A DNA stretch of 64,000 nucleotides from Mesobacillus jeotgali (GTDB taxonomy: Bacteria > Bacillota > Bacilli > Bacillales > Cytobacillaceae), in the NCBI RefSeq assembly GCF_002874535.1, contig NZ_CP025025.1, positions 3,247,312-3,311,311 on the forward strand, read 5' to 3'. Below are positions 9,549 through 22,358 of this stretch, one piece after another (the first letter of the stretch is position 1; every line of letters begins with the position of its first letter). The position numbers and the translations under genes were made by a program. Under the pieces are notes generated by a model, which worked only from the letters and a program-made list of their open reading frames with translations, did not search any database and was not told the DNA's origin.

Positions 9549-10958
9549 CTAAACGGTAATACCAGCCATCGACCTGACATCTACAAAATGCCCATGGAGT
9601 GCGGCAGCTGCAGCCATGGCAGGACTGACAAGATGGGTACGTGCGCCAGCCCCCTGTCTGCCCTCAAAGTTGCGGTTTGAAGTGGAGGCACAATGTTCCC
9701 CGGCTGGCACAATGTCTGCATTCATACTCAGGCACATGCTGCAGCCGGATTCCCGCCATTCAAATCCTGCTTCAATAAATGCCTGGGCTATGCCTTCTGC
9801 TTCAGCTTGCTTCTTGACCTGCTGGGAACCAGGCACCACAATTGCCTCAACTCCAGTAGCGACTTTTTTGCCTTTGATAACCTCGGAGGCTGCCCTGAGA
9901 TCCTCAATTCTTGAATTCGTACAGGAGCCAATGAAGACCTTGGTTACATTAATATCTGTAATTGACTGCCCTTCCTCCAGCCCCATGTATGATAATGCCC
10001 TTTCAAGTGACTTCTTTTCTGTATCAGTATCACATTCATTTAGGTAAGGTACTCTGTCAGTGACCGGAGCAGTCATTGATGGGTTCGTGCCCCAGCTGAC
10101 CATCGGAGCGATGCCATTGCCATCTACTTTAATTACGTGGTCATACACTGCATCTTCATCAGAAGAGAGCTGCTGCCATTCCAGTATTTTATCGAGGAAG
10201 GCGTCTCCCTCAGCTACATATTTCCTTCCATTCAGGTAAGCAAAGGTTTTATCATCAGGAGCAACGATTGATGCTTTCGCCCCGCCTTCAATTGACATAT
10301 TGCAAATTGTCATCCTTTCCTCCATCGACATTTTCCTGATGGCATCACCACAAAATTCGATGACGTAACCAGTACCGAAATTAACTCCGTATTTACTGAT
10401 AATGAACAAAATGAAATCCTTCGCGCTCACGCCTGGTTCCAGAGAGCCAGACACTTCAACTTTCAGCGTTTTTGGTTTTGTCTGCCAGAGTGTTTGAGTT
10501 GCAAGAACATGCTCGACCTCACTCGTACCGATACCGAATGCCAGGGCTCCGAATGCACCGTGAGTCGAAGTGTGGCTGTCTCCGCACACAATGGTTTTCC
10601 CTGGTTGTGTCAAGCCAAGTTCAGGTCCGATGACATGGACAATGCCCTGTTCAGGACTGTCAAGGTCAGCCAATGGGATGCCGAATTCAAGGCAGTTATC
10701 CCTTAAAGTATCCATCTGGTTTTTCGCAACAGGGTCATTAATTTCGCTCCGGTTGATCGTAGGTACATTGTGGTCCATCGTCGCAAATGTCAAATCCGGT
10801 CTCCGTACAGACCTTTTTTTCATCCTAAGTCCCGAAAAAGCCTGCGGCGAGGTTACCTCATGGACAAGATGAAGGTCGATATACACCAGGTCTGGTTTAC
10901 CTTCTTCCCGATGCACAACATGCTTCTCCCAAATTTTTTCGATGATCGTTTTCCCCAA
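9549..10958 (-). CDS. leuC: 3-isopropylmalate dehydratase large subunit LeuC
   Basis: Aconitase-family subunit of 469 residues that carries the 4Fe-4S cluster for leucine synthesis. Cluster cysteines are visible in [13 protein letters not shown] (near residue 350) and [10 protein letters not shown] (near residue 410). The N-terminal substrate motifs [12 protein letters not shown] and [13 protein letters not shown] are intact. The start is [15 protein letters not shown] with a GGGGAGGG-type site upstream. It is followed by a long spacer before leuD. Confidence 0.98.
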   Translation of the reverse strand: MGKTIIEKIWEKHVVHREEGKPDLVYIDLHLVHEVTSPQAFSGLRMKKRSVRRPDLTFATMDHNVPTINRSEINDPVAKNQMDTLRDNCLEFGIPLADLDSPEQGIVHVIGPELGLTQPGKTIVCGDSHTSTHGAFGALAFGIGTSEVEHVLATQTLWQTKPKTLKVEVSGSLEPGVSAKDFILFIISKYGVNFGTGYVIEFCGDAIRKMSMEERMTICNMSIEGGAKASIVAPDDKTFAYLNGRKYVAEGDAFLDKILEWQQLSSDEDAVYDHVIKVDGNGIAPMVSWGTNPSMTAPVTDRVPYLNECDTDTEKKSLERALSYMGLEEGQSITDINVTKVFIGSCTNSRIEDLRAASEVIKGKKVATGVEAIVVPGSQQVKKQAEAEGIAQAFIEAGFEWRESGCSMCLSMNADIVPAGEHCASTSNRNFEGRQGAGARTHLVSPAMAAAAALHGHFVDVRSMAGITV

Positions 10959-11051
10959 AAGTACCCTCCCCTTTTTCTAAAACACTTCTTTCCCGCCTGC
11001 CTGGCTTAATGTTTGTTTTACAGATTTTCAAACTGGCCGATAATTCCGTCT

Positions 11052-12164
11052 CTATGCGTAAGCACTCATGATATTCAGGATCGCTTCATTGTCGAGTAGC
11101 GCAGCTTTGATTTCTTCAACCATTCCCTCAGTTGTTAAGAACGGTGTGCCAAATAAGGCAATGTCGCGGGTTCTGCTGCCGGCGTCCAGCACCTGCTCTA
11201 CCGCATTCTCGATTGCCTCAGCTTCTTCTTCAAGGCCAAAGGACAGTCGCAGCATCATCGCAGCTGACAGGATCATCGCGATTGGATTAGCCGCGTTCAT
11301 CCCAGCAATATCTGGTGCAGAACCATGAATAGGCTCATACAGATATGGTCCTGCAGCCGAAACGCTGGCTGATGGCAGCATGCCAAGCGATCCCGTCAGC
11401 ACGGATGCTTCATCGCTTAAAATGTCACCAAACATATTCTCTGTGACGAGCACATCGAACTGGCGCGGATTCTTGATCAGCTGCATCGCCGCATTATCAA
11501 CCAGCATATGGTTAAGCTGAACTTCAGGGTAGTCCTTCGCCACCTCTTCTGCTGTTTCACGCCACATTCGACTCGATTCCAGAACATTTGCTTTATCCAC
11601 AGAAGTGACCTTGCCTTTTCTCATGGCAGCCAACTCAAATGCATAGCGGATGACTCTCTCAATCTCGTTTTTCTGGTAAAACAATGTATCTACTACAGAA
11701 GCTTCGCCTTTCTGGATACTTCTTTCACTCGGTTTCCCAAAGTAGAGCCCGCCGGTCAATTCCCTGACAACGACCATGTCAACTCCTTCAACGACTTCCT
11801 TGCGAAGCGGTGAAATCCCGGAAATACTGGAGTAGTATTGAACCGGCCGGACATTCGCAAATAACCCGAGCTCTTTCCTGATTTTCAATAAGCCTTTTTC
11901 GGGGCGAATATGTCCAGGCATTCGATCCCACTTAGGGCCTCCCACAGCGCCTAACAGGACAGCATCACTGTCCTTGCAGAGGTCTAGTGTGCGATCCGGG
12001 AGCGGTGTCCCAAATTCATCGATTGCTGCCCCGCCGATTTCTCCATAAGTAAAATGGAACTTATGGTTAAAAAGCTCAGCTACTGCCTGGAGGATTGTAA
12101 CCGCCCCCCTGCTTACTTCTTTGCCTACGCCATCTCCTGGCAGGATTGCGATCCTTTTTTCCAT
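11052..12164 (-). CDS. leuB: 3-isopropylmalate dehydrogenase LeuB
   Basis: NAD-dependent oxidative decarboxylase of 370 residues that converts 3-isopropylmalate to 2-oxoisocaproate. Visible motifs are the N-terminal ILPGDGVGKEV, RELTGGLYFG (residues about 135-144) and the metal/NAD region NMFGDILSDEAS and EPIHGSAPDIAGMN. Length is normal. It lies 33 bases downstream of leuA and 93 bases upstream of leuC in the same operon. Confidence 0.98.
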   Translation of the reverse strand: MEKRIAILPGDGVGKEVSRGAVTILQAVAELFNHKFHFTYGEIGGAAIDEFGTPLPDRTLDLCKDSDAVLLGAVGGPKWDRMPGHIRPEKGLLKIRKELGLFANVRPVQYYSSISGISPLRKEVVEGVDMVVVRELTGGLYFGKPSERSIQKGEASVVDTLFYQKNEIERVIRYAFELAAMRKGKVTSVDKANVLESSRMWRETAEEVAKDYPEVQLNHMLVDNAAMQLIKNPRQFDVLVTENMFGDILSDEASVLTGSLGMLPSASVSAAGPYLYEPIHGSAPDIAGMNAANPIAMILSAAMMLRLSFGLEEEAEAIENAVEQVLDAGSRTRDIALFGTPFLTTEGMVEEIKAALLDNEAILNIMSAYA

Positions 12165-12197
12165 TACATTCGCCTCCGATTTCTTAATGATATTTTT

Positions 12198-14772
<2,575 letters not shown>

Positions 14773-14782
14773 TTAGTTTATA

Positions 14783-15298
14783 TTAGACAAATGAAAAAGA
14801 TTTTTGCTGGCCGGTTCGCTGGTTCCCCCTTGGGAATGCAGTCGTTCCGGTACGAGCCAATTCTCTGATTCCATATGGTTTAATCAAATCGATAAACGCC
14901 TCGATTTTTTCCGTTTCGCCTGTCAATTGGATGATGATGCTATCCTTGCTGACGTCAATCACCGATGCCCGGAATGGTTCAATGATCGAATAAATCTCTG
15001 CCCTGTTATGTGGAAGGACAGGAACCTTCATGAGAACAAGCTCCCGGGCAACAATCGCCTGGTCACTTATATCCGCCACCTTAAGGACATCAATCTGTTT
15101 ATTAAGCTGTTTCGTGATTTGTTCGACCATCCCGTCATTCTCCACATGGACAACACAGGTAATGCGCGACACTCCCTCTTGCTCGGTCAGGCCTACCGAA
15201 ATGCTTTCAATATTGTAGTTCCTCTTCGAAAATAAATTCGTGATCCTGTTAAGTACTCCCGGCCGGTTCAAGACCGTCATCGTTATGATTCTTTTCAT
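14783..15298 (-). CDS. ilvN: Acetolactate synthase small (regulatory) subunit
   Basis: Regulatory subunit of 171 residues. It activates IlvB and confers feedback control by branched-chain amino acids in the family. The ACT domain starts at once: [26 protein letters not shown]. The start overlaps the ilvB stop by four bases (ATGA), indicating translational coupling and stoichiometric expression. Also called ilvH in Bacillus. Confidence 0.97.
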   Translation of the reverse strand: MKRIITMTVLNRPGVLNRITNLFSKRNYNIESISVGLTEQEGVSRITCVVHVENDGMVEQITKQLNKQIDVLKVADISDQAIVARELVLMKVPVLPHNRAEIYSIIEPFRASVIDVSKDSIIIQLTGETEKIEAFIDLIKPYGIRELARTGTTAFPRGNQRTGQQKSFSFV

Positions 15299-17004
15299 TT
15301 CTTCACTCCCACCATCTCGTGGATTCCTTTTCCAGGCGCAATCATCGGATAGACATTTTCTGCACCATCGACTCTGAAATCGAGCAGTACCGGTTCTTTG
15401 TCATGCAAGACCTCATTCAGCACCAAATGTGCTTCTGCTTCGGAGTTGATTTCAAACCCTTTGATCCCATAGGCCTCAGCCAGTTTTACAAAAGAAGGCT
15501 GAACCGGGTTTTTACTGTGGGAATATCTTTCTTTATAAAAAATTTCCTGCCATTGTCTAACCATTCCAAGCGCTTTGTTATTAAAAATCGCTATCTTGAT
15601 CGGCAGCTGAAATTCAGCAATGACCGCCAGCTCCTGCGTTGACATCTGGAACCCACCATCTCCGAGAACGGCCACAACACATGCTGTTGGATCTGCCAGC
15701 TGGGCTCCAATGCTTGCCGGAAGCCCAAATCCCATTGTCCCTAACCCTCCTGAGGTCACCCATCGATCAGCGTGCTGGAGCTGATAATATTGTGCTGCCC
15801 ACATTTGATGCTGGCCGACATCGGTAACGACAATCGCTTCGCCCGCCGTTTTTTCATAAAGGAGTTCCATTACTTTTTGCGGTTTTAGCACGTCACTGCT
15901 TTCGTAATGATATGGATTATCCGTCTTCCAGGCTGTGAGTGTTCCAGTCCATTCTTCCTGTAGAGGCGGACTGCCTCCCAGCCTGAGCAGCTGTCTTAAA
16001 GCCTCTCCTGCATCACCAACAACCGGAATTTGTGTTGGTACATTTTTACCGATTTCAGCTGGGTCGATATCGATATGGGCAACCATTGCTTTTGGAGCGA
16101 AATGCTTCAGGTTACCGGTCAGCCGGTCATCAAATCGTGCTCCTATATTGATCAGCAGGTCACAATTGTAAAGCGCCATGTTCGCTGTATAACAGCCATG
16201 CATCCCAGCCATTCCAAGGAACAGTTCATGCTTCGCCGGAAAGCCCCCCAACCCCAATAATGTGTGGACAACATGAAGGTTCTGCTGTTCTGCGTATTCT
16301 TTTAGCAGGCTCGACGCTTTCGCATGGAGGACACCTGCCCCAGCGAGAATGACTGGCCTTTTTGCCCTGCTTACTGCTTCGGACAGTTTTCTTACCTGAA
16401 GGAAATTCGGCTCCGTAGTCGGCTGGTAACCAGGAAGGTGGATTTCCTCCTCAGCCGGCTCTGCCGATACACCCGCTGCCAGATCCTTTGGGAAATCGAT
16501 GACAACTGGCCCAGGCCTTCCGCTTGTCGCAATATAAAATGCTTCCTTGATAATCCGCGGGATGTCTTTAATATCCCTGACCTGATAGTTGTACTTCGTG
16601 ATAGGAGTGGTGATTCCAAGAATGTCAGCTTCCTGGAAGGCATCAGTGCCAATCACCCCTGTCGCGACCTGGCCCGTGATGACAACCAGCGGCAACGAGT
16701 CCATCATCGCGTCTGCAATGCCGGTGATGATATTGGTCGCTCCCGGTCCAGATGTAGCAATTACAACGCCCGGTTTTCCGCTGATCCTCGCATATCCTTC
16801 CGCTGCATGAATCCCTCCCTGTTCATGCCTTGGCAGCACATGAAGAATTTTAGAATCATAGAGTTTGTCGTAAATCGGAAGGACAGCGCCTCCTGGGTAG
16901 CCAAAAATGACTTCGACATTTTCCTTTTCCAGCGCCTTAAGCAGTAAATCAGCTCCGCTTGCTTCACTTGTTTTAGCCTTTGTTTCCTTCAAGGCAGCTT
17001 CCAT
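15295..17004 (-). CDS. ilvB: Acetolactate synthase large subunit IlvB
   Basis: Thiamine-diphosphate enzyme of 569 residues that makes acetolactate or acetohydroxybutyrate. Motifs include [14 protein letters not shown] with the catalytic Glu of [12 protein letters not shown]. The ThDP-Mg site is [14 protein letters not shown] (about residue 440) with [12 protein letters not shown]. The start ATG has GGGAGG upstream. It is the first gene behind the leucine T-box and overlaps ilvN by four bases. Confidence 0.98.
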   Translation of the reverse strand: MEAALKETKAKTSEASGADLLLKALEKENVEVIFGYPGGAVLPIYDKLYDSKILHVLPRHEQGGIHAAEGYARISGKPGVVIATSGPGATNIITGIADAMMDSLPLVVITGQVATGVIGTDAFQEADILGITTPITKYNYQVRDIKDIPRIIKEAFYIATSGRPGPVVIDFPKDLAAGVSAEPAEEEIHLPGYQPTTEPNFLQVRKLSEAVSRAKRPVILAGAGVLHAKASSLLKEYAEQQNLHVVHTLLGLGGFPAKHELFLGMAGMHGCYTANMALYNCDLLINIGARFDDRLTGNLKHFAPKAMVAHIDIDPAEIGKNVPTQIPVVGDAGEALRQLLRLGGSPPLQEEWTGTLTAWKTDNPYHYESSDVLKPQKVMELLYEKTAGEAIVVTDVGQHQMWAAQYYQLQHADRWVTSGGLGTMGFGLPASIGAQLADPTACVVAVLGDGGFQMSTQELAVIAEFQLPIKIAIFNNKALGMVRQWQEIFYKERYSHSKNPVQPSFVKLAEAYGIKGFEINSEAEAHLVLNEVLHDKEPVLLDFRVDGAENVYPMIAPGKGIHEMVGVKK

Positions 17005-17039
17005 TTATCGAACCTCCCATAGTGAGTATTTTTTCAAAA

Positions 17040-17335
17040 TAAAAAAGCCTATCCATCTCCATATGCCTGAACCTTGCCAGGCAAAGGGATGGAATAGGCT
17101 TTATCTCCTTTTTCCACGGTACCACCCTTATTCACGCATGATGCGTGCACTCGTGACAGCGAATGCTGCCGGTTTTGATAACAAGTGCCATGCACTCGGC
17201 CAGTTTTACTAGGTTTCCTTTCAAACTGGCGCTCCAGGGTGAGTTCACTTATCACGGGCATCACCGGTTTCCAGCAACCCCGGCTCTCTGTGCATGCTGA
17301 TCGCAATAAATTACTTGTCCCTGTCTTCGCTTTAT
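17040..17335 (-). ncRNA. Leucine T-box leader controlling ilvB-leuD
   Basis: tRNA-sensing transcription attenuator. The conserved T-box AGGGTGGTACCGTGG lies at about 17114-17129. The specifier is CUC (leucine) at 17241-17243 in the context GAA-CUC-ACC. The terminator stem GCCTATTCCATC (17088-17099) with GATGGATAGGC (17047-17057) is followed by six T. Uncharged tRNA-Leu should favour readthrough. The leader starts only about 35 bases after the ilvE stop with no terminator between, so it sits inside the operon. Confidence 0.95.
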
Positions 17336-17369
17336 CTATATTTAATTAGACTGTACTTCGCAGTTATCA

Positions 17370-18281
17370 TTAACTGACTTGATGGGCTTTTTCCGGATAG
17401 ACCTGGATTCCATCTGCAACAACTCTTGCCCTGAACTCACGCAGGATGTTCTGGGTATGCTGACCTGGTACTCCATCACCGATGACTCTTCCATCCACTT
17501 TAACAACTGCGATTACTTCTGCTGCTGTCCCGGTAAGGAATACTTCATCGGCTGTGTAGACATCATGGCGGGTAAACGGTTCCTCCTTGACCTCATACCC
17601 AAGATTTTTCGCGATTTCAATTACCGCATTCCTGGTGATACCTTCAAGTGCTCCAACATATCCTGGCGGTGTGAGGAATTCATTTCCCCTGACGATAAAA
17701 ATATTATCCGCTGAACCTTCAGCAACATATCCCTGATCATTGAGCATGAGCGCCTCACTTACATTTGCCAGATGCGCTTCGATTTTTACCAGGACATTAT
17801 TTAAATAATTCAGTGATTTTACTTTTGGACTCAACACATCTGGACGATTTCTCCTTGTCGCGACAGTTACAATCTCCAGGCCGCTTTCATACAATTCTTT
17901 TGGGAAAATTGCCAGTGGCTCTACAATGATCACCACGTTCGCGTTTGGACATTTGTAAGGATCAAGTCCAAGATCCCCAACGCCTCTCGAAACGACAATG
18001 CGGATATAAGCATCTCTCAATTGATTCCGTTCCACCGTTTCAACAACCAGATTGGTGAACTCCTCCTTAGAGTGTGGCATGTTCAGCATGATGGACTTAG
18101 CTGAGCGGTAAAGCCGGTCCATATGTTCTTCCATCCTGAAAATATTGCCGCTGTATACCCGTATCCCTTCAAAAATACCGTCTCCGTATAGAAATCCATG
18201 ATCATATACCGAAACCTTAGCATTTTCCTTGGTGACAAATTCACCGTTTAAGTAGATCCATTGATCGGGCACAATAAACAC
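17370..18281 (-). CDS. ilvE: Branched-chain amino acid aminotransferase IlvE
   Basis: Fold-type IV PLP enzyme of 303 residues that transaminates 2-oxo acids to Val, Ile and Leu. Motifs are YGDGIFEGIRVYSGN (residues 32-46), the PLP lysine region SPKVKSLNYLNNVL (about 150-163) and EGSADNIFIVRG. It is the short E. coli-type IlvE, not the longer 360-residue B. subtilis YwaA/YbgE type. It is the promoter-proximal gene of the operon, ahead of the T-box, so it should escape tRNA-dependent attenuation. Confidence 0.93.
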   Translation of the reverse strand: MFIVPDQWIYLNGEFVTKENAKVSVYDHGFLYGDGIFEGIRVYSGNIFRMEEHMDRLYRSAKSIMLNMPHSKEEFTNLVVETVERNQLRDAYIRIVVSRGVGDLGLDPYKCPNANVVIIVEPLAIFPKELYESGLEIVTVATRRNRPDVLSPKVKSLNYLNNVLVKIEAHLANVSEALMLNDQGYVAEGSADNIFIVRGNEFLTPPGYVGALEGITRNAVIEIAKNLGYEVKEEPFTRHDVYTADEVFLTGTAAEVIAVVKVDGRVIGDGVPGQHTQNILREFRARVVADGIQVYPEKAHQVS

Positions 18282-18414
18282 TCCTTTAACGAATAGACGC
18301 TTTAAATTATTAAATTCACAGGTTAAAAAAATACAGTTTTACATTATCAAGAAATTAATATAAAACCCTGGTTCACTTGAGATGCATTCAACTTGTTTTT
18401 TTTATTTGAGGATT

Positions 18415-18443
18415 ATCTTACGCCCAATTTTCACACTCGTCAA
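18415..18443 (-). promoter_or_regulatory. sigma A promoter of the ilvE-ilv-leu operon
   Basis: Minus strand TTGACG (18438-18443), exactly 17 bases, TAAGAT (18415-18420). It is about 130 bases upstream of ilvE and is the only good promoter found before the operon. Confidence 0.8.
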
Positions 18444-18455
18444 CACCCTTTTTCT

Positions 18456-18472
18456 AAATTATTTGATAATTT
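18456..18472 (-). promoter_or_regulatory. CodY-box-like palindrome upstream of ilvE
   Basis: Perfect dyad AAATTAT-TTG-ATAATTT. Its 15-base core differs from the CodY consensus AATTTTCWGAAAATT at three positions. It lies just upstream of the -35. CodY control of ilv-leu is established in B. subtilis; the site here is inference. Confidence 0.6.
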
Positions 18473-18489
18473 AGATTAGTTAGTTAATT

Positions 18490-18503
18490 TGTATACGCTT
18501 ACA
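18490..18503 (-). promoter_or_regulatory. cre (CcpA) site upstream of ilvE promoter
   Basis: Minus strand TGTAAGCGTATACA matches TGWAANCGNTNWCA except at position 10. It is centred about 90 bases upstream of the predicted transcription start, an activating position like that reported for B. subtilis ilv-leu. Confidence 0.65.
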
Positions 18504-18607
18504 TTGTTGATATATTCACATTTATAAAAAATGAAATTTTTTGTTTGATCTCCAGATTTGTCCTCAATCTCAAGAGTGGAAAATAGATAAGCATAAACAT
18601 AAAAAAA

Positions 18608-18631
18608 ACTCACCTTTCAAAAAGGTGAGTT
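18608..18631 (-). terminator. tRNA-Arg terminator
   Basis: Stem ACTCACCTTT / AAAGGTGAGT followed by eight T on the minus strand, 18 bases past the tRNA. Confidence 0.92.
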
Positions 18632-18648
18632 AAGGTATGTAGTTTAAA

Positions 18649-18725
18649 TGGCGTCCCAGGAGAGATTCGAACTCCCGACCGTACGCTTAGAAGGCGTATG
18701 CTCTATCCAACTGAGCTACTGGGAC
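18649..18725 (-). tRNA. tRNA-Arg (anticodon TCT)
   Basis: The 77-base cloverleaf has acceptor strands GTCCCAG / CTGGGAC, D-arm AGCTCAGTTGGATAGAGC, anticodon loop CTTCTAA giving TCT, and T-arm GGGAGTTCGAATCTCCC-like. CCA is encoded. It stands alone with its own terminator. Confidence 0.96.
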
Positions 18726-18799
18726 TTGGTGTTTTTTAAAGACAAGATTTATTATATTAGCCAAACAACTAAATGTCAATAATAAATCATAACTTTTTT

Positions 18800-18832
18800 T
18801 TCTGAGGGGAACCTGCTGACTCCCCTCAGAAA
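18800..18832 (-). terminator. Terminator of rph-rdgB-ysnB
   Basis: Stem TCTGAGGGGA / TCCCCTCAGA (18801-18810 with 18821-18830) followed by a run of eight T on the minus strand, 16 bases past the ysnB stop. Confidence 0.9.
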
Positions 18833-18847
18833 ATCATTATAGTAGTT

Positions 18848-19372
18848 TCAACTCGTTTTGTGAAGTGAAAACTCCTGCCTTAACTCAATCATCTCACCAT
18901 TGCCATAGTCATAGATCCGCAATATTGCTTTATCGTTTTCCAGCTCAAGGATGGCATAGCTCTTTTCAATTCTGCCGCGTGGAAGTCTGATGCTTCCGGG
19001 ATTGATAAACAGTACATCATCAACCATTTCTGCTCCTAGCAAATGTGAATGCCCAAAGCATACGATATCAGCCTGCAGTTCTTTCGCCTTATAGTATAAA
19101 TTTACGAGAGTAGACTTCACTGAGTATAGATGCCCATGTGTCACGAAAATTTTCACGCCGTTTATCACATGGATTTCATCATCAGGAAAGCTGCCATAAA
19201 AATCGCAATTCCCCTTCACCGAACGGAAATTCACAATAGCAGCATCATTTTCAGAAAGCTCTGAGTCACCGCAGTGGATCATCAAGTCCACATCATTGCC
19301 ATGCAGCTTCTCAATTCCCTCTAGCACCTCTGTTGACCCGTGGCTGTCACTGACGACCAGCACCCTACTCAT
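18848..19372 (-). CDS. ysnB: YfcE/MJ0936-type metallophosphoesterase
   Basis: Predicted cytoplasmic phosphodiesterase of 174 residues. The start is ATG at 19370-19372 ([14 protein letters not shown]), overlapping the rdgB stop by eight bases. Dinuclear metal motifs are visible: SDSHG near the N-terminus, HCGDSE, then VTHGH and FGHSH with INPGS. The order of ligands is typical of the small YfcE family. The natural substrate is unknown. It is the last gene of the rph-rdgB-ysnB unit, as in B. subtilis (ysnB). Confidence 0.9.
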   Translation of the reverse strand: MSRVLVVSDSHGSTEVLEGIEKLHGNDVDLMIHCGDSELSENDAAIVNFRSVKGNCDFYGSFPDDEIHVINGVKIFVTHGHLYSVKSTLVNLYYKAKELQADIVCFGHSHLLGAEMVDDVLFINPGSIRLPRGRIEKSYAILELENDKAILRIYDYGNGEMIELRQEFSLHKTS

Positions 19373-19970
19373 GGCGTTCCTCTCGCTCTTTAAGAAGATC
19401 ATCCAATTTTCTGATCGCATTGGCCCGGTGGCTGATCTTGTTTTTTTCGTCTGATGCCAATTCAGCCATAGTTTTCCCCTTTGTTTCTACAAAGAAAATT
19501 GGATCATAGCCAAAACCATTGGTGCCGCGTCTTTCATTCAGGATACTTCCTTCACATGTACCGAATACAGTCAAAGTCTCCTTGCCTGGCTCTGCCATTG
19601 CAAGAGCGCAGCAAAATCTTGCGGTGCGCTCACTTTCTGGCACACCTTGAAGTTCCTCGAGAACTTTGTCGATGTTGTTTTCATCATTTTTTTCAGAACC
19701 TGCGTATCGTGCCGAATAGACACCTGGTCGGCCTTCCAGTGCGTCAATTTCGAGACCGGAATCATCTGCAATTACTCTGACTCCAAGATTATTAGCGATT
19801 GTTTCAGCTTTTAAGATAGCGTTCTCCTCAAAAGTTGTCCCTGTTTCTTCTACATCTTCAATTTCTGGATAATCGAGCAATGTTTTTACCGCCAACCCTT
19901 TTGGCAAAAAAAGCTTTTCGAATTCCTTTGCTTTTCCTATGTTTTTTGTCGCGATTATGACTGATTCCAT
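19365..19970 (-). CDS. rdgB: RdgB/HAM1 non-canonical purine NTP pyrophosphatase
   Basis: Enzyme of 201 residues that hydrolyses (d)ITP and XTP to keep deaminated purines out of nucleic acid. Family motifs are the N-terminal [39 protein letters not shown] (residues about 68-91) and the C-terminal [10 protein letters not shown]. It lies 14 bases downstream of rph and overlaps ysnB. B. subtilis name ysnA. Confidence 0.97.
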   Translation of the reverse strand: MESVIIATKNIGKAKEFEKLFLPKGLAVKTLLDYPEIEDVEETGTTFEENAILKAETIANNLGVRVIADDSGLEIDALEGRPGVYSARYAGSEKNDENNIDKVLEELQGVPESERTARFCCALAMAEPGKETLTVFGTCEGSILNERRGTNGFGYDPIFFVETKGKTMAELASDEKNKISHRANAIRKLDDLLKEREERHE

Positions 19971-19984
19971 CTTTGAGATCTCTC

Positions 19985-20740
19985 CTATCTCTGTTTTGCT
20001 CCCTGTATCTTGGCAGCCAATTCTTCCCCAAGTGCTTCCTTCTGTTTTTCGAAGAGTTCCGTTATTCCATCTTGTGCTGCCTTTAAGAGCTCCTGCAGCT
20101 GATTGTATGAAAAAGTAGCTTCTTCTCCAGTACCCTGCAGTTCAACGAATTCTCCATTGCCAGTCATGACAACATTCATGTCGACATTGGCAGCAGAATC
20201 CTCGACGTAGTTCAAATCAACAACAGCCTCGCCATTCTTCAAGATACCAACACTCGTCGCAGCAAGAAAGTCTGTCACAGGGAAAGCAGACAGCTTCTTT
20301 TGCCTGCTCAGCTTCTCAAGCGCCATAGCCATCGCAACAAAAGCTCCGGTGATTGACGCAGTACGCGTGCCGCCATCTGCCTGGATTACATCACAATCGA
20401 CCCATACAGTACGCTCGCCTATAGCCTCAAGATTCACGACTGCGCGCAGCGCTCTGCCGATCAAACGCTGGATTTCCATCGTCCTTCCGGTAATCTTTCC
20501 TTTTGCCGCCTCACGAATATTCCTCTGTTCAGTAGCGCGTGGAAGCATAGAGTATTCTGCCGTAATCCATCCTTTTCCTTCGCCTCTCATGAATGGAGGA
20601 ACGCGGTCCTCGATGCTGGCAGTGCATATTACCTTCGTATCTCCAACAGAGATCAGCACAGAGCCTTCAGGATGTTTCAGGTAATCAGTTTCAATATGTA
20701 TTGGTCTTAATTGCAAGGGTTCACGCCCATCAAATCGCAT
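19985..20740 (-). CDS. rph: Ribonuclease PH
   Basis: Phosphorolytic 3'-5' exoribonuclease of 251 residues that trims tRNA 3' ends. Motifs: the N-terminal [13 protein letters not shown], then [22 protein letters not shown]-type phosphate-binding segments and [18 protein letters not shown]. The start has AAAGGAGGG upstream. It is the first gene of a three-gene unit. Confidence 0.98.
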   Translation of the reverse strand: MRFDGREPLQLRPIHIETDYLKHPEGSVLISVGDTKVICTASIEDRVPPFMRGEGKGWITAEYSMLPRATEQRNIREAAKGKITGRTMEIQRLIGRALRAVVNLEAIGERTVWVDCDVIQADGGTRTASITGAFVAMAMALEKLSRQKKLSAFPVTDFLAATSVGILKNGEAVVDLNYVEDSAANVDMNVVMTGNGEFVELQGTGEEATFSYNQLQELLKAAQDGITELFEKQKEALGEELAAKIQGAKQR

Positions 20741-20790
20741 TTAAAAGCCCTCCTTTGCATGATAAAAGGCAGACAGCCTGCCTGAAACAA

Positions 20791-20908
20791 AAAGCGCAAG
20801 CGCCTCGTTCAGCCCCGACAAGCGCTGGAGGGCCGGCCAGTGAAGTCGTTCTTTGACTTCATTGGGCGGACCGAAGCGACTCGAGGGGCTAGGCGCTGGA
20901 GCTGGATT
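20791..20908 (+). repeat. Dispersed structured repeat, copy 2
   Basis: About 118 bases, inverted relative to copy 1 at 5906-6026. The outer arms AGCGCCT...GGGGCT-type segments pair across the element, and TGAAGTC / GACTTCA forms an inner hairpin. It lies between the gerM terminator and the rph start. Confidence 0.85.
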
Positions 20909-20970
20909 AAGAAAACTTTATTGAGTTATCCATAACCCAATAACTTTATAAATTCCTTAACCATAAATAA

Positions 20971-20993
20971 GAGGCAGGAAATAGGCCTGCCTC
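20971..20993 (-). terminator. gerM terminator
   Basis: Stem GAGGCAGG / CCTGCCTC with a seven-base loop. The T-run after it on the minus strand is poor (TTATTTAT), so strength is uncertain. Confidence 0.6.
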
Positions 20994-21030
20994 TTTGAAT
21001 GTCTTTATTTAGTATATCAAAATCTGGCTA

Positions 21031-22101
21031 TTAAAAACTACCTGTGTTTACTTTTTCAGGCCTTGTAACCGGCTCGGCCAGTTTTTCTCCGGTTTCTGTC
21101 AGCACATCTGCCTTCCCATTCACAGTAAGTGCCACACTCTCAACACCATTCTGTTCTGTCAGGGACAGTACAAGCGAATTCAGCAGGTGTTCAGATACCA
21201 TTTTTTCTTCAAAGCTGCCGTAAATCGATTCATTGAAGTTCAATGTTACCTTTCCATCCTCAAACTTAGGTGCGTCAAGGAGCTTCACTCCCGACTGGAA
21301 ATCCGACAGAAGATTGGATGCATATGCTGGCCCTTCAACTAGCTCGTTCACAATTGCGGTAATGTTATCCTTCACATCATTGCTGACGCGTTTTGTTACA
21401 GGAACATAATAATATGCGCCTTCCTCACCGCCAATATAATAAACCGTGACTGCTTTAGTATTTGTGATATCAACGACATCGGAATTATCCACGTTGATGC
21501 CATCCGCACGGCTTAACTCTCCACCAATAGGAGTGCCTCCTACAGGCATGGCCTCAAGAGGAGTGCCATTCATCTGAAGCTTAACTTCATCAACTGTATC
21601 AAATTGTGTAAGCGTCCATGTCACAGCCTGAAGAATCTTTTTCTCATCCTCTTTTTTATAGGTTGCGAATTCTTTTGAAAAGTCTACTGTAGCTGTTCCG
21701 TCCTTGATGTTCACTGTCATTTGTGTGTCAGCTGGAAGGACGGCCCTGAAGCCATTTGGAAGCATTTGCTCAACAGGCCCATTCGCAACAAGGTATTCCA
21801 GCGCTTGCTGGGCTACACCCTCTTTTTTCGGCAGGCCCATCGTCTGTGAGACGACATATCCATTTTTATCGATCAAATAAAGTTCTGTCTGAATGGACGT
21901 CTCAACTGCTTCTTTTCCATCCTCATTTGTTTCTGTAGAAACATTTTCATCAAGCGCCTCCCCATCTTCCATGAAAGTAACATCCTGGGGAGGATCAATC
22001 TTCTTCTTTTCCTCGCCCCCGAACAGTCCACAGCCAGATAGGAATACCGTAGTTGCCAATGTAGCAGCTGTAACGACCACAGCCTTTTTATTTTTTGACA
22101 T
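21031..22101 (-). CDS. gerM: Germination/sporulation lipoprotein GerM
   Basis: Exported lipoprotein of 356 residues. The signal peptide ends in the lipobox LSGC (Cys near residue 24). Two GerMN-type domains follow, around residues 75-190 and 215-340, with the repeated pattern VYYI...PVTKRVS...NELVEGP. In B. subtilis GerM is made in the mother cell and is needed for sporulation and germination. The gene has its own promoter region and is flanked by racE and rph as in B. subtilis. Confidence 0.93.
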   Translation of the reverse strand: MSKNKKAVVVTAATLATTVFLSGCGLFGGEEKKKIDPPQDVTFMEDGEALDENVSTETNEDGKEAVETSIQTELYLIDKNGYVVSQTMGLPKKEGVAQQALEYLVANGPVEQMLPNGFRAVLPADTQMTVNIKDGTATVDFSKEFATYKKEDEKKILQAVTWTLTQFDTVDEVKLQMNGTPLEAMPVGGTPIGGELSRADGINVDNSDVVDITNTKAVTVYYIGGEEGAYYYVPVTKRVSNDVKDNITAIVNELVEGPAYASNLLSDFQSGVKLLDAPKFEDGKVTLNFNESIYGSFEEKMVSEHLLNSLVLSLTEQNGVESVALTVNGKADVLTETGEKLAEPVTRPEKVNTGSF

Positions 22102-22330
22102 ATAAATCCCTCCAAAGACAGTTTGTACTAATATGTATACGAGCCTTTGGATATTTTAGACCGCCTTTGAGAAGATTTTTGATAATACTCTTTTAGTATC
22201 TTTTTTGCTTTTACAATCCTGTAATCCCTTAACTCTTCATAATCCATGCCGCAAAAAGTCTCTAAACCTGTTGATTGGAAAAAGTGACAATCTAATTCTT
22301 GAAAAAATCAACTAGATCCAGACTGCAAAA

Positions 22331-22353
22331 AAAAGACCTCCGTCTCCGGAAGC
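22331..22353 (-). terminator. racE terminator
   Basis: Stem GCTTCCG / CGGAGGT (one G-T pair) with loop GAGA, then eight T on the minus strand, immediately past the racE stop. Confidence 0.82.
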
Positions 22354-22358
22354 CGATA

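Noticed and set aside
9386-9580. Minus-strand ORF of 64 codons in the leuC-leuD spacer
   Set aside because: It derives from the 21-bp array, overlaps the leuC end and has no ribosome site.
18649-18725. tRNA-Arg as an integration site for a mobile element
   Set aside because: No integrase, no direct repeat of the tRNA 3' end and no foreign genes are seen on either side.
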